Shown piece by piece: positions 1-12,404 of a stretch of 64,000 nt of DNA. The stretch covers positions 9,362,001 through 9,426,000 of the forward strand of contig JAPTYO010000017.1 of the NCBI GenBank assembly GCA_036873135.1, read 5' to 3'. The stretch comes from Clarkia xantiana subsp. parviflora (Eukaryota; Streptophyta; Magnoliopsida; Myrtales; Onagraceae). Positions within the stretch are counted from its first letter, which is position 1. Every line of letters starts with the position of its first letter. Made by a program: the position numbers and the translations under genes. The notes under the pieces were generated by a model, which was not told the origin of the DNA, did no database searches, and saw only the letters and a program-made list of their open reading frames with translations.

Positions 1-1794
1 AGAGCCTGCGATAAAAGACGAAAGAGATGACCATAAGAGTGCCCCGCCAAAAACGTTTCCAGAGCGATTACATACTGCGCCATCAATAAGCAAAAAGGGT
101 CCTTCTGTCGGTAACGAGTTAACAGTATCGTTCAAGTTTCCGGGTCCTGCCCGGTTGGTTCTTCCTGGTCCTGGTATCAAGATATTAGAAATCACATTAT
201 CAGTTGAAGTACGAGAGTAAGTATCAAGTATAGATTTTGGAGTAGGCTGTCTGTTGTGGAAAATAAGAGCATTCCTCTCCAGCCAGATACTCCACATAAT
301 AAAACATTTTGATATCAAAATCTCTGAATCTGACTCCCCACTTGTTGGGCATGAAGAACGATCAGCCAGAAGCCAATCAAGCACAGTGTGATATGGTAGA
401 AGATGGGTTCTCGTGCCTAGACTAGATGCAAACCAAATCCTAGTTGTAAAAGGGCAGGACCACATAAGGTGATCCCAAGTTTCGATTTGCGTGAGGCAAA
501 AAGGACAGTAAGGATCTATGGATGGGATGCGTCTATGTAGTGATTGGCCTAGTGGTAGGCCGTTGTGGCAACCTTTCCAGATGAACATCTTTACTTTCGG
601 GAGGAACCGTAGCTTCCAAAAATTTGACCAGAATGTCGGATAAGAGCTCCTTTGTGATGCAGACGAACTGCCGTATTTACTCTCTTGATCAGTGGAATGA
701 AGCAGGTGGTACCCAGATTTGACCGTGTAGGACCCAGATTTATGATACTTCCAAATCAATTTATCGTTGTTTGGGAACATTGGAAGGGGAATTTCATTGA
801 TTGAACGTACCAAGGTAGGTGGGAGAAGAGAAAGGAGAGTCGTAGTGTTCCACGTTTGAGACCCTGGGTTTATGAAATGAGCTACCCTCCATCCAATAGC
901 ATCTTGCGGAATATGTTGGACCCAGGAAAAAAGAGTTCCAGAATTTGGTACCCACGGATCAGTCCAGAAATTAATTTTTTCACCTGAACTTACATGCCAG
1001 CGTGTTCCAAGGAGTAATAATGAACGAAGGCGTAGAAGGCTCCTCCAGGCAGCAGAGTGGGAACTTTTAGGCTCAATCTGAAAGAAGTTAGATGACCGAA
1101 TGTATTTTTGTCTCATACAGGTTGCCCAGACAGAAGATGTCGCTGTAAGTATCCTCCAAGCTTGTTTTAGTAGAAGGGCCTGATTGAAAATGTGCGAATC
1201 GCGAAAACCCAGTCCACCAGCTGCCTTGCTTCGTGTGATTTTATCCCAAGCTATCCAACAGATACCTGCCCGGTCCTTAGAGTTCTTCCACCAAAAAGAT
1301 CTAAAGATTCGATCTATCTGGTTTGTAGTGGAACGTGGGAGATAGATAGAAGACATTGTGTATGTGCCTAAGGAAGCAGCTGTAGACTTTAGAAGGACCT
1401 CCTTTCCTGCGGGTGATAAAAGCTTTCCCATCCACCCTTGAACTCTAGTTGTTACTCGATCAATCAGTGTTGCAGAGGCTTGAGCATTTTGTTTACTCCA
1501 GTCCATTGGAAGCCCAAGGTATGTCTCCCGATCTCCCATCTCCCGAACTCCCATGATAGAGCAAAGCACCTGTTTTTGGGTTGGAAGAATGTTAGGGCTG
1601 AAAAACATACTTGACTTGGCGTAATTGATCATTTGCCCTAATTCTTTCTCGTAAGTTGCAAGGAGATTTTTGACATTTGTGATGTTGTCAGAAGATGCTT
1701 CGAGGAACAGCAGACTATCATCAGCAAATAGCAAATACATACTTGATTGCTTGTTTCCTTTCCATCGATATATATCTTCATGCTCTTCACATAG
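1..1794 (-). mobile_element. 5'-truncated LINE (non-LTR retrotransposon) RT fragment
   Basis: One reading frame on the minus strand stays open from about 1794 to the window edge. It begins in the palm of a plant LINE reverse transcriptase: the catalytic LLFADDSLLF box is encoded near 1715-1745. It continues through the thumb (YLGLPMDWSKQ), a zinc-binding zf-RVT segment with CPFC and DHLMWSC, and the start of an RNase H-like domain (LLIDGAVCNRSG) at the left edge. Family knowledge: these enzymes copy LINE RNA by target-primed reverse transcription. The upstream endonuclease, ORF1 and the first RT motifs are absent, as expected from 5' truncation; the junction lies at an 11-nt T run (1795-1805 on plus). 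No internal stop was seen, so the copy looks recent or was truncated at birth. The 3' end and poly(A) tail lie before the window. Confidence 0.92.
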
Positions 1795-1805
1795 TTTTTT
1801 TTTTT

Positions 1806-2061
1806 CCTAATTATATTCTTTTAATATAAAACATGTTAGGCAAGTTGGGGCCATGAGCTTAAAATAAACCTCTCACAAGGAGGGTTTTTCAACGAACCGC
1901 AAATGTCGCAATTAAATTTTAGCATTTATTATTTTATCCACTGATAGGCACCGGGCAGTATAGTACATATGTCAAAAGAAAAGTCAGAGGGTCATTGTTC
2001 ATCTGGCACAGAATTTAAAGCTCATGGAATGAGTCCCCGTAGGCCACAACACGAGTAAATG
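1806..2061. other. Intergenic spacer, no gene seen
   Basis: Moderately AT-rich sequence between the LINE fragment and the next inverted-repeat element. I see no coding potential or recognisable repeat. Confidence 0.6.
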
Positions 2062-3081
2062 ACCAAATTAGGTTACTTTTTTAAACTAATTTCTAAACTA
2101 GGTTGTTCGGAAATTAATTCTCAAAATAGGTCTTTTCACTTTTTTAATAATATATAGTATTTATTTTGCATCCTTAAATTTACATTATGTTACAAATGAA
2201 TTCTCAATCGGAATATAATACAAAAAAAATTGAAAATTAAGAAAATTAAATCTATGAAAAAAAAACAAAGATAGAAATAAAAAATAATTAATTAATGAAA
2301 TGATAAAAATAAAAATAAACATTAAACAAATAACCAAATAAACATTTTTTTGTAGCTTTTAATTCTTAAAAAATATGTGAAATTAAAGGATAAAATTTAC
2401 ATATAAAAATAAATAAGTTTTTAAAAAAATTTATATTGAAAAAAAAACATATAATAATATAAAAACTATTCATCAAGAGTTTGAAAAAAATATATGAATT
2501 GAAATTCATTCTTTAAATTTATTCTATTGATTTTTCAAATTTAAATTAGTTATCTATTTTTTCGAAAAAAATAACATATAATGATATAAAAACTATTCAT
2601 CAAGAGTATGAAAAAAAATATTAATTGAAATTCATTCTTTAAATTTATTCTATTGATTTTTCAAATTTAAATTAGTTTATCTATTTTTTTCGGTCACTAA
2701 TTTTATAAATTTAACATGTTTTACTTAGGGTTTATGTACGCTTTCATTTTTACATTTTAATAATTAAAAATATCACAAGTATTTAGTTTCTTTACATTTT
2801 ATATCACAACTTTTTTTTTTTTATAATTTATATCTGTAGCATAATTTATTCTTACAATTTTTTGCACATTTAATAATTTATTATTTTTAGTTTTTAACTT
2901 TTACATATACTTACCTTATTTTTTTCAATTTTTTTAATATATTTCTTGTATTATTTCGGTTTAGGGTCAATTGTAACAAAATACAAACTTTGGGATGTAA
3001 AGTAAAAAATATATCTGATTTAAAAAAAATAGAAAAACCTAGTTTGGAAATTAGTTTCTAAAGAAGCCTAATTTGAGAATA
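2062..3081. mobile_element. Non-autonomous AT-rich element with ~45-bp inverted repeats
   Basis: The segment starting at 2062 (ACCAAATTAGGTTAC then AAACTAATTTCTAAACTAGG) is matched in reverse complement by the segment ending near 3081 (CAAATTAGGCTTC then AAACTAATTTCCAAACTAGG). The two arms of about 45 bp differ at only a few positions. The ~930 bp between them is extremely AT-rich and has no reading frame of note. The arms are built of sub-repeats of about 38 bp, and the right arm continues outward to about 3115. No target-site duplication is obvious. Long degenerate inverted repeats suggest a Mutator-like or other MITE-type element; the superfamily is not established. Confidence 0.6.
2446..2692. 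repeat. 127-bp direct tandem duplication
   Basis: Two adjacent copies with a period of 127 bp: AACAT at 2446 and 2573, ATTCATCAAGAG at 2468 and 2595. They differ by a few substitutions and one short indel. The duplication lies inside the AT-rich inverted-repeat element. Confidence 0.85.
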
Positions 3082-3137
3082 AGTTTGGCAAACAAACCTG
3101 TTTTGGGAATTCACTTATGTGCATGCATGTGTCCAGT

Positions 3138-4036
3138 GTTATCAGAACCAGACCAGACATTGAACAGGTCAAGGGTCTGGTTCCCGGTTCGGCCAATCGG
3201 ACCCGGTTCGAACCTGGTCGACCATTCTAATAAGAAAACACCTCGGAAGCTACAGCAAGGGCAAGCAGTTCATAAATGAAGAACGAGAATTAAGTAGCAG
3301 CCTTCTTAGTTCTCTCCCCTCCATCTTTCCTTCAAGTCCAAGTTCCTTCTCCTCCTTCCGTTTCTAGATTTAGAAACTCACCAAGCTTGTAATTGATTCC
3401 TAAAAGAAGAAATTTATTTGCAATTGATTCCTAGAAGAATAAACCTCTTTCATGTTCCGATTTTTTTCTTTAGCAATTCAGAAACAAGATTTTGAAGAAA
3501 CTAGAAGTTCATCCATCAAGCGTTTCGTGATCCTCACCAGAAATTTCCCAGATGCAAAGCAGCAGCGGCGGATCCAGTCGGCCCAACCTCTCCTGGTACC
3601 ACTCTTCTCTGGCGATATGGTCGAGGCGCTCTTGAAGGACGACGTGAATGATGCAGAGGCGTGGAAGATTTGAAGGAGGTGAAATTGGTCAGGGTATAGG
3701 GCGAGATCGGCAGTGAGTGGTCAGGGTGGAGAGCGAGATCGGTGGTGAGGTTCGCGTGGCGGCGAGGCTGGTTGTGCTTGAGACTTGAGAGAGCTGGGCG
3801 GCACATATAGAACTAGGGCTGAAGTCTTTAATATTTCTTTTATCTTTTATTTAAGATCAGCAATTTTTTTTTAATCGAACCAGCAGACCGCCCGGTCTGC
3901 TTAGAACCGTCCGGTTTCCTAAAAAACCGGATTCAGAATCAAGTTCGCTTACATCCCCGGATTTGCTCGAACCGGACCGTTGGATGCACCGATTCCGATT
4001 TGAAACCGGTCGGACCCCCGGTCCGGTTCTGATAAC
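3138..4036. mobile_element. 899-bp inverted-repeat element, GTTATCAGAACC ends
   Basis: The left end reads GTTATCAGAACCAGACC and the right end, in reverse complement, GTTATCAGAACCGGACC. Both subterminal regions are rich in CCGGTT/GGTTCGG words (3170-3230 and 3870-4036). The interior (3280-3800) has a different, GC-richer composition and short frames that could be a captured gene or 5'UTR fragment; I recognise no protein. No clear target-site duplication was found, so the superfamily is unassigned. No transposase is present, so it is non-autonomous. Confidence 0.6.
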
Positions 4037-4927
4037 TTTCGGGTTTCGGTTTTAGAATTTTTGGGTTTATGCTGACCAAATAAGATTGGTCGGTAATTTA
4101 AATTCATAGGTTGTTTAAAAATAATTTTTCCAACAAGAAGATAGTTAGTTACTGAGTTTTTTTTTTTTTTTTTTTGCCAAAGTTAGTTACTGTAAAAATT
4201 GATATTTGCCGACGATTCTGTACATAAATTTAATTTATGTAAAAAGATAAACAAACCGGTATCATGAGAGAGTTGAACCTTGGCCTACTGTATGAATGGA
4301 CTACCTAATGACTACTCAACTATCTAAACATTTATAATATAGCTTTACGATTTTTCTTTATATTAGTTTGTATGAAGTAACTTCGCTAATTGAAAAAAAA
4401 ATTAGAAGACAACAGAGACGCTACCCTAAAGAAAAGACAGAGTTGTGGATTCACGGTGGCGTCTTGCTCTTGCAGAAAAGAACCGGAGACGATAACAAAA
4501 AGACGGAGGCATCTTGCAGGTGGACAGCAGCAACTTGCGGACGACGTTGGTAGACGGTGGTTGTCAAGGTATGTGGATTCACGGTGTTAGCTATATTTGG
4601 TACAGAAATTGTTGATTTTGTTTTGTAACTTGAATATCTCATATATTTTACTGGAACTAATGATGGATATGATGGGTCTCAGATTGAAATAGCCGTTTGG
4701 GAAGAATGCTAATTGATTGCTGTAGGTCGCATAAAATATGGAAGCGTTAAAGAGTGTTAGAAGCATTAATTAACTGGTTTGTAGAATAGAAGAAAAAGAC
4801 TGTTATTTAGGTAAGTTTCAATCTGATGAGTTTTGAATCATTAACGTTTTAATTGCAGTAGTTTACTTGATCCTAAATCATATATGATAGAGTTTTATTT
4901 TTATTGTTTAGGTCATTCCCAAAAAAT
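4037..4927. other. Non-coding spacer, possibly 5' flank of the CACTA element
   Basis: There is no convincing gene. It holds an 18-20-nt T run near 4158-4177 flanked by a direct repeat GTTAGTTACTG. The part nearest 4928 may be the 5' region of the CACTA element, but I could not find a CACTA terminus. Confidence 0.5.
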
Positions 4928-5268
4928 ATGGATAAAAGTTGGATGTCAATGAACCGAAAAGTCGAGAATATGTCGACGGAGTTAACATTTCATTGAATTT
5001 TCAGTTGCGAATTCTACTTTTCGTGATAAAGATGGACTTGTGATGATCCGATGTACATGTAAGAATTGTAGTAATGTAATATTTGAGTATGTAGATGATG
5101 CTGCACACCACTTGCTGTTTATTGGTATTTCGTCCAGATGAATTGGACATTTCATAAAGAAGAAGGGGTGGCCAGTTGTTCTTCCACAAACGTACGTCAA
5201 AACGTTTATGAGATGGAAGAGATTGTATATGATGTTACTGATGCACGAGGTTGGCATGAGGATGATAC
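4928..5268 (+). pseudogene. CACTA (En/Spm-type) transposase, N-terminal part
   Basis: The ATG at 4928 opens a frame starting MDKSWMSMNRKV, the typical start of the plant transposase-associated domain of CACTA TNPD/TNP2 proteins. Across small frameshifts the sequence keeps REYVDGVN, then FRDKDGLVMIRCTCKNCSN (the Cys-containing core) and FEYVDDAAHHLL, then a WTFHKEEG-like segment. At least three single- or double-base indels break the frame, so this is a pseudogene. The gene is interrupted at 5268/5269 by the LTR element F and resumes at 11305. In the family this product binds the CACTA termini and excises the element in the nucleus. Confidence 0.85.
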
Positions 5269-5869
5269 TGTTAGATTACGGGGAGTAATCACCATGGATA
5301 CTATAAACATGGTACATGCTAGTAATCGATATTACGCAGCGGAAGATTCACACAAACCTCAGAAGTAATCGGTAGTCCCAAGATCTTGGTGTAGGGAGTT
5401 CACGGTCCTCCGGTCGGCACCCATAGAGGTTCTTGTTAAGGAAGCCCTACGCGGTATATTCTCCACAGCAAAGCCTCTGATCAATTATTGACAGGGGACG
5501 GATCTCCGGAGCGTTTGCTCGAAGGCAAATTGGCACACCCTTTGGTGGTGGTAGGTTCGGCCGGACTTAGGGTGTTATGGGGGGATGGTTTTTCTCTCTA
5601 AAATACTCTTAGGAGGAATTAAGGATTAACCTAATAAGACCATTAACACCACATATTTATAGGAGGAGCAAAGTAGACGAAAGTCCACTTTGCCCACCTC
5701 TAATATTTCGGTCGGCCTATGCATAAGGAAGGCCCATATTTTGGGCATCTCATATCAATTGGGATTTGGGTCTGGCCCAATGTCCTAATGTGACAGTTAC
5801 CCAATTGTCTTAGGTAACATATACATACAATGGGCTTCTATTTACGGCGCCCATCACCATATGCTTACA
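5269..5869 (-). repeat. 3' LTR of element F (601 bp)
   Basis: TGTTAGATTACG at the left and GCTTACA at the right. It matches the copy at 10726-11304 with scattered substitutions and a ~20-bp indel near 5600-5640. Confidence 0.9.
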
Positions 5870-5885
5870 GCTCCCACTCGCCGGA
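5870..5885 (-). other. Polypurine tract of element F
   Basis: On the minus strand GAGTGGGAGC directly precedes the 3' LTR. This is where plus-strand DNA synthesis starts in LTR elements, and it supports the minus orientation. Confidence 0.65.
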
Positions 5886-8800
5886 ATGGTAGGGTGCCTG
5901 TTAATGTATTGTCGTCCAAATCAACATCAACATTTCACTCTTTCGATCTCGCCCTTACTTCCGAATAGTTCATGCGAGGTTTGCCGTGCGACCGGCGAAC
6001 ACGACGGGCATCGGGCTACTCATCTGTTTGGAGTGTTGTAGCGCCCGCGGAACGTTGATTCCCTTTTCTTCAATCAACCTGTTATTAAGAATATAGTGTC
6101 GCGATGTATCTTAGGTAACCTGATAATTCTCCATTTGCCTAGTTTCCACATAAGAACACTTCTCCAAGTCATCCGTACAAATATTCACAACCTTCAACTA
6201 ATATCCGGTTGGTGGCCACCTAGTGAATACAAGAGTCGGTGAATTACAGGTGAACTTGACAATCTCCATCGCTCATATCCTTAGTCAAACCCAACCGGTT
6301 TACAAAGACGTGGTCACTGGGCCTTTTTGTTCAGCACTACGCTCGTACGCCGGGAACCGAACATTGAGTCTGACCTTAGATATGAGTTCTGAGTCCGTGA
6401 GGATACGTCGGGCGCCTCTTCATAAGGCTCCCGAGATCAATCACACGCTCGAGGTGAAGAAGTTTTCGCTTGTTAGAATCACGAGGATTCTTATCTAGCA
6501 CAACCAAGCTGTGACCCCGTGGTCGAACATGGCACGCGCAGTATGAAGCACGCGTCGATAGCATACGTGAACTTTTAAGTTGACAAGAATGGAATATGTC
6601 AATCATGCTATCGCAGATTCTCATCTGGCCAAGAATGTGGTTTAATGACGAACAGAGTTCATCACGACGATTTACAAAACGAAGATCGTGTCAAGTTACT
6701 TCGAAACTAGATAATCATCTTGCATAATCAGGTTTATCCCCCTGATTCTTAGCCAGCCTTGCTTGGTAGAGGCCTCCCTCCACCGCAAGACGACAGTACC
6801 GGTGTGTAGGTAAGGCCCACATTCGATATAGTTTGGCAGAGGAATGCGTCCTCTTACGACTTAGTTTATAGACCGTAAATCTGATGTATTCAAACTAATG
6901 ACGTCGATGGATCATAAACTCGATTGCAATTATCATGTTTTATGGAGACGTGTCTTACCGATTTCATTGGAAAATAGTTTTCCATAAATGTGAATCATCT
7001 CCTTTCTTCCCATCGGGAACGTACTGATAGATTGACTCTAACATTATGTTTACGAACTGTGCCTCTTGAAGTGTGTCATTTGATTTGAATGCCTAGCCTG
7101 ACTTATCGTTCAAGGCGTATAGAAGGAAAATCGTTTAACCGACTTTATCCTTCTTCGTTTGCAAACTTATCTCAAGGATTTCATCCCATCTCAGAACTAA
7201 GCATCTTGGATTTTCACCATATGCGTCAGCTGATACTTTTACAAGGTCTTGGTAGCTTATGAAGCATACTTATTTCCAATGTAAACATTACCGGTAAGTT
7301 GTTTCCGAAGGGACGCAACCGAAAATTCAGCATTTAATCATCAAAACACTTAATCATTAAACTCGTATTTTGAAACGATGTGTTCCGTCTTTTAAGCTCC
7401 ACACACGCGTTTCATTTCTGAATTTAATTTAATTTAATCCAATCGGTTCGCACATGATTATCAGTACTGATTATTTCATTCATTGGAGTACTAACAATTA
7501 AGAAATACTAAATCTTTCGATCTAGCTACGCAATCGATGTGTATGTTCAGTTCAGTTGTCCCGACTGAGATGACGGAGTACGTGAATCGTTTCGTTTTAT
7601 TCGACCACTTTTACTTGGCCTAAATTTTGTCTCGGATCAATCCCGTTTAACTGGGTCGATTAATTTTGACAAGTAGATCGAATTTCGAATCGAATCCAAA
7701 CTACTTTATTCAATAAATCCGAATCTCGAAATAACCAAAATTTTCGTAATTGAAACAAAAAATGATTGATATATGACAATTGTATGGTTCTTGATCTGAA
7801 AGCCGCATATTTAATCCATGCTTGTCACGCATATAGTCGAGAACTTTGAGTTGAACACTACATCTGAGTAGATTCACGAGTGAATCACATCAAATGATTT
7901 GTGTCTGTATAAAACATTTTAAAGATTTATACTCATGATATACGAGGCGTACTAGGGACGCACTTTATCAACGAGGTTTTAACCCTCCTGGATTATCGTA
8001 TAAGACCTATTCGGTCCTGTTCTCTTTATGCTATGCGGATCATGGTTGACTTCTTTCAAACTCAGTATGGTGAGAAGATAAGGTTTCCCTTTCATGCTGT
8101 GGTTACTGTACTTGGTTCAAGGTTATTCAGTCCCGTCAATATCGGACAACCATATACATCATTTCCATGTTGACCTTTCATTGCGAAGGTCTCAAGCGGC
8201 TTTTACACCAACGTCCATCGAAAGAGAGAAGACCTTCATGCTCAACCGAAACGTTTAGATTTTGCATCCTTGCTTCCACCGAGGCGGATGCAAAGGGATA
8301 CTAAGCTGCAACATTGTCTGGTTGCAATTGAATCTTCTTCAATTCCTTTTTACCAAGGTTGAATGTATCACCACATATGCGTTCAGATCGTCAAAGAACC
8401 TACTCCCATGCTTAGTGAAACAAATTATTACATTCGTCTCTCATTTTCAAAATCATACAGACTATTATATTCATCTGTTGTTCTCCTCTCCAATTTTTGG
8501 ATCGTAGTAGAGAGTTCAGCACTTACTCCTTTTTTTTTTGTCAAAACACTTACTCCTTTTATTCATCATGATTCACACCATCAAGATTGTGAGGAATATC
8601 GAATCGCACTAATTCAACCATTTCATACTAACACATCGATAATTATGCAAAAATCAGGGAGTAACGATAGAATGCGACAAGTAACGATTCCTCAGTCATC
8701 TAAACCAACTGACCACCAGTAAACCAATGGAATATGGCTGTGAAAGAGTTCACATTACCGTCGTCTTCAATCCAATAGATCAATCTTTTAAAATGGTTTT

Positions 8801-9539
8801 AATCGCAAATTACCGGAACGGAAATTTTAAAACAAGCATACCCGATCTTGGCTTTCTTAAGGCCCTTTTTATTTTGAAAAATATTTTGATGAACTTACTT
8901 TTGCATATACAATTCTATCATGCATGTAAATCATTATACGCAAGTAAGATTCATCACACAAACCACACTCATGCTTACGCGTCATGCGTCTAATGTTCCG
9001 AGGAACTCATGCTTGCATACATAATTTACTTTCAACTAAATAATTAAATGCGGCTACATCCTCAACATTCTAGCATACGTGTCAAACATGCAACTTTCAC
9101 ATCAATTATACACATTTGACGACTGGTTTTCGATTTAAAAATATTTTAAACATTAGGGGCTGATTTGCAATTCATGCTTATATTCAATTACGCATCATTC
9201 TAGACATGATTCCTAGGCAATTTCAACCATCACAACATGTCTATCCTAGTGCGCATACCATATATTTAACCAGGGCTCCACCCCCAACATGCATTATCCA
9301 GCTAGCTTGACTCAGTCAAGACGACAGTTCTAATCATGCATAAATATATATCGAATAATAAACAATTGAAATTCAGCCCTCTAATTAATCCAACCCCAAA
9401 AACATGTATCTCCGAGATCCATCCCCATAATCGAAACAAGGCATAAAGGTTTAATCATTATGTAAATAATATTAAACCCTTTGAGCACTGTGTAGGCCAT
9501 TAGAGGTTCAAAACATTCGTATTTTAAAACTTGACCACC

Positions 9540-9880
9540 CTATTTTAATTGACTTGAATTCGGTTTTGAAAAATTCGGTTCGGTTCAGTCAATTTTAGTC
9601 CGATTTGGTTCGGTTTGTTCTAGAAAAATCTGGTCCGGTTCAGTAAAATCCGGCTCGATTCAGTCCGGTTTTATTTTCAAAAAATCTGGTTCGGTCCGAA
9701 CCGGTCCAATAAAATAGAGTTCGATTTGGTTTAACACTCAAAACCGGCTCGGTTAGATCCACTTAGTTACCCTGGTCCGACCCGAACTGATTAGGTCAAA
9801 CCGATTAAGAAAACCCGGTTCGATTCAATGCGTCCCGGTTTGATATATTGGACCGATCCAATAATTAAATAAAAAGGGTT
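9540..9880. repeat. Degenerate CGGTTC/GGTTCGG-rich tract in element F
   Basis: Many irregular copies of words such as TTCGGTTCGG and TCCGGTTCAGT follow one another with short spacers. No coding function is apparent. The composition recalls the ends of the inverted-repeat element at 3138-4036. Confidence 0.6.
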
Positions 9881-9990
9881 TGGGCCGAAATGTTTACTTG
9901 TGGGCTAAGTAGGGTTTTGAAGTCCACTAAAAGTTTTAACTTAGCCACCAAGTAACATTAATTATATAAAATAATTTCCAATATTGCTAA

Positions 9991-10144
9991 TATATATATA
10001 TATATATATATATATTGGCTAAAACTAAACATATATATATTTATTGCCAAGATTCTATCTTTAAGACTAAATCAATCAACAATATATATATATATATATA
10101 TATATAAAATTCGGTTCAATTAATATATATATATATATATATAT
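9991..10144. repeat. Three (TA)n microsatellite blocks
   Basis: Perfect TA runs at about 9991-10014, 10082-10106 and 10123-10144, separated by AT-rich DNA inside element F. Confidence 0.9.
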
Positions 10145-10710
10145 TTATTTATTGTCAATATCTTAAATAGGATAACATATATACTGACAATATATTTTCT
10201 TAATCTTTTAGGTATCTAAATCTATCAATAATATCTTTAACCCTATTAAATATTTAGATATATTGATAGTTATATATATTTTTATATATTAATGTGAATC
10301 TATCTTTATGTTTCCAATTATAGATATATTGTTTCCTAGAATACAAATTAAAATATGGTGAACAATATACCTTAAAATTTCGGCCGAATTTTATTACTAG
10401 GGGCCTCAGAAATTAAAAATTTTACCTTGTAATTTAGCTTAGGGTTCGGCCAGAAACACCAAATTGGAAATAAGTGGTCAAATTTCAAGATCAAATTTTA
10501 ATAAGATCTACAATCCAACGTTCGATTTTGATAAAAATCATGTTTTTCTTGAAGATCATGAACATAAAATATACCAAGAACATCATGAAAATTTCGGCAC
10601 CACCCAATTAAAATAATTTCAAAAATTTTAATTTTTTTTTCACCTTAAATTTTTCGGCCAAAATCATATTCCAAGAACACCAATTTATCAAAATCATGAA
10701 CTCCTAACAC

Positions 10711-10724
10711 TGGCTCTGATACCA
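10711..10724 (-). other. Primer binding site of element F
   Basis: The reverse complement reads TGGTATCAGAGCCA, complementary to the 3' end of plant initiator Met-tRNA. It lies 1 bp from the 5' LTR and fixes the direction of the element. Confidence 0.88.
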
Positions 10725-10725
10725 C

Positions 10726-11304
10726 TGTTAGATTACGTGGAGTAATCACTACGGATACTATAAACATGGTACATGCTAGTAATCGATATAACGCAGCGGA
10801 AGATTCGCACATACCTCAGAAGTAATCCGTAGTCCCAAGATCCTATAGCAGGGAGTTCACGGTCCTCCGGTCGGCAACCATAGAGGTTCTTGGTAAGGAA
10901 GCCCTACGCGGTATATTCTCCACAGCAAAGCCTTTGATCGATTCTTGACAGGGACGGATCTCCGGAGTGTTTGCTCAAAGGCAAATTGGCACACCCTTTG
11001 GTGGTGGTAGGTTCGACCGGACTTAGGGTGTTATGGGAGGAGGGTTTTTCTCTCTAAAACACCACATAATAAAACCCCTAACACCACATATTTATAGAAG
11101 AAGCAAAGTTGACAAAAGTCTACTTTGCCCACCTCTAATATTTCGGCCGGCCTATGCATAAGGGAGGCCCATATTTTGGGCCTCTCATGTCAATTGAGAT
11201 TTGGGTCTGGCCCAATCTTCTAATGTGACATTTACCCAATTTTCTTAGGTAACATATACATATAATGAGCTTCCATTTACGGCACCCATCACGATATGCT
11301 TACA
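10726..11304 (-). repeat. 5' LTR of element F (579 bp)
   Basis: Starts TGTTAGATTACG and ends GCTTACA on plus. It is preceded (in plus coordinates) by the primer binding site and followed by the target duplication GGTAC. Confidence 0.9.
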
Positions 11305-12385
11305 GGTACTACGTCAGAAGATGTTGATATATTCAACAGGTTGTTGAAAGAGTGTGAGAAAAGTCTTTATCCAGGTTGTTGTGATTATTCAAAAATATCA
11401 TACATCGTCTAGCTCTTGCACATCAAATGTCTTTACAAAATAAGCAACTCGAGATGTGCAAGATGTTAGAACTTTTCAAAAGTGCCTCCCCCAGAAGTTT
11501 GTCTCTGATTTGGGGCTAAGTTACGAGAAGACCGACGCATGCAAACGTTATTGCATTCTTTACTACAAAGAATACACTCATCTTGATGCTTGTCCAATCT
11601 GTAAGGAGTCGAGGTGGCAACAACAAAACAAGCCAGATATCGCCAATGTAAATGCTAGTGGAAGTAAGAGGCATAAGTTGAGCAAAAAGGTTTCGGTCAA
11701 TAGTATGCCATATTTTACATTGACCGCGACTTCGACGGTATTTTATATCTGAGAAGACGACAGATTGTATGAGGTGGCATGAGGAAGGTCAAACAAATGA
11801 CGGTGTTTTGAGGCATCCCGCTGATACCAAAGCATGGAAAGCACTAGATAATGGTTCGATCGGAATTTGCAGAGGATTCACGGAATATAAGGTTAGGCAT
11901 TGCAAGTGATGGGCTTAATCCTTTTGTTGGTCCCAAGTCCTACAACATGTGGCCAGTCACCTTGATTCCTTACAACATGTCCCTAAATGAATGCATGAAA
12001 GATACTAACTATTTTCTCTCAATGATTATTTCGGGGCCGACTTCTCCCGGTAATGATATTGATGTGTTTTTGCAACCCCTTATAGATGAATTGAAAGAAT
12101 TGTGGGAAAACGACGTTAGGACATATGGGGTTTAGAACACTTGCAACTGCATGCAGCAATACTGTGGACAATAAATTATTTTCCAGCATATGGTAACTTG
12201 TCTGGTTGGTGTACTTCTGGTTTTTTTGCCTGCCCGGTTTGTCAGATGGAAACATGTCATCACCGACTTAAGCATGGATGCAAACAAATTTTCCAGGGTA
12301 ATATGAGATATCTGCCATCAGATCATCATTTTAGAGGTAACTCTAGCGCATTTGACGGACACGAGGAACATCCTTTTAGGAGATC
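11305..12385 (+). pseudogene. CACTA transposase, Transposase_21 core (second half)
   Basis: Resumes the gene broken at 5268. Recognisable blocks in order: a segment with CCLPQKFVSDLGL-like text; KRYCILYYKEYTHLDACPIC (near 11545-11603, a Cys pair); MRWHEEG and GVLRHPADTKAW (near 11780-11835); RLGIASDGLNPF (11880-11925); MWPVTLIPYNM (11948-11980); PGNDIDVFLQPLIDELKELW (12040-12105); then QLHAAILWTINYFPAYGNLS and FACPVCQMET. These are the standard landmarks of the plant Transposase_21 family. Several stops and frameshifts interrupt it. The C-terminal third and the right end of the transposon are missing: the sequence stops at a junction with a copia element near 12385. Confidence 0.9.
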
Positions 12386-12404
12386 ATCACTTGACCAATT
12401 GGGA

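Larger units (their letters stand above)
5269..11304 (-). mobile_element. Non-coding LTR retrotransposon F (LARD-like), inserted in CACTA gene
   Basis: Two direct LTRs (5269-5869 and 10726-11304) start TGTTAG and end CTTACA. They bound 4.86 kb with no Gag or Pol reading frame on either strand. The flanks GATAC (5264-5268) and GGTAC (11305-11309) are a 5-bp target duplication with one change. A tRNA-Met-type primer site lies just left of the right LTR in reverse complement, so the element reads on minus and the right LTR is its 5' LTR. I counted about 20 differences over the first ~315 bp of the LTRs (6-7%), so the insertion is older than element A. It must have been moved by proteins of another element. 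Confidence 0.88.

Noticed and set aside
3452..3673. Small host gene within the inverted-repeat element
   Set aside because: No recognisable domain, and the start and end are not supported; it is probably a captured fragment.
6223..8993. Frames inside element F as Gag or accessory genes
   Set aside because: All are under 120 codons, overlap on both strands and show no retroelement motif.
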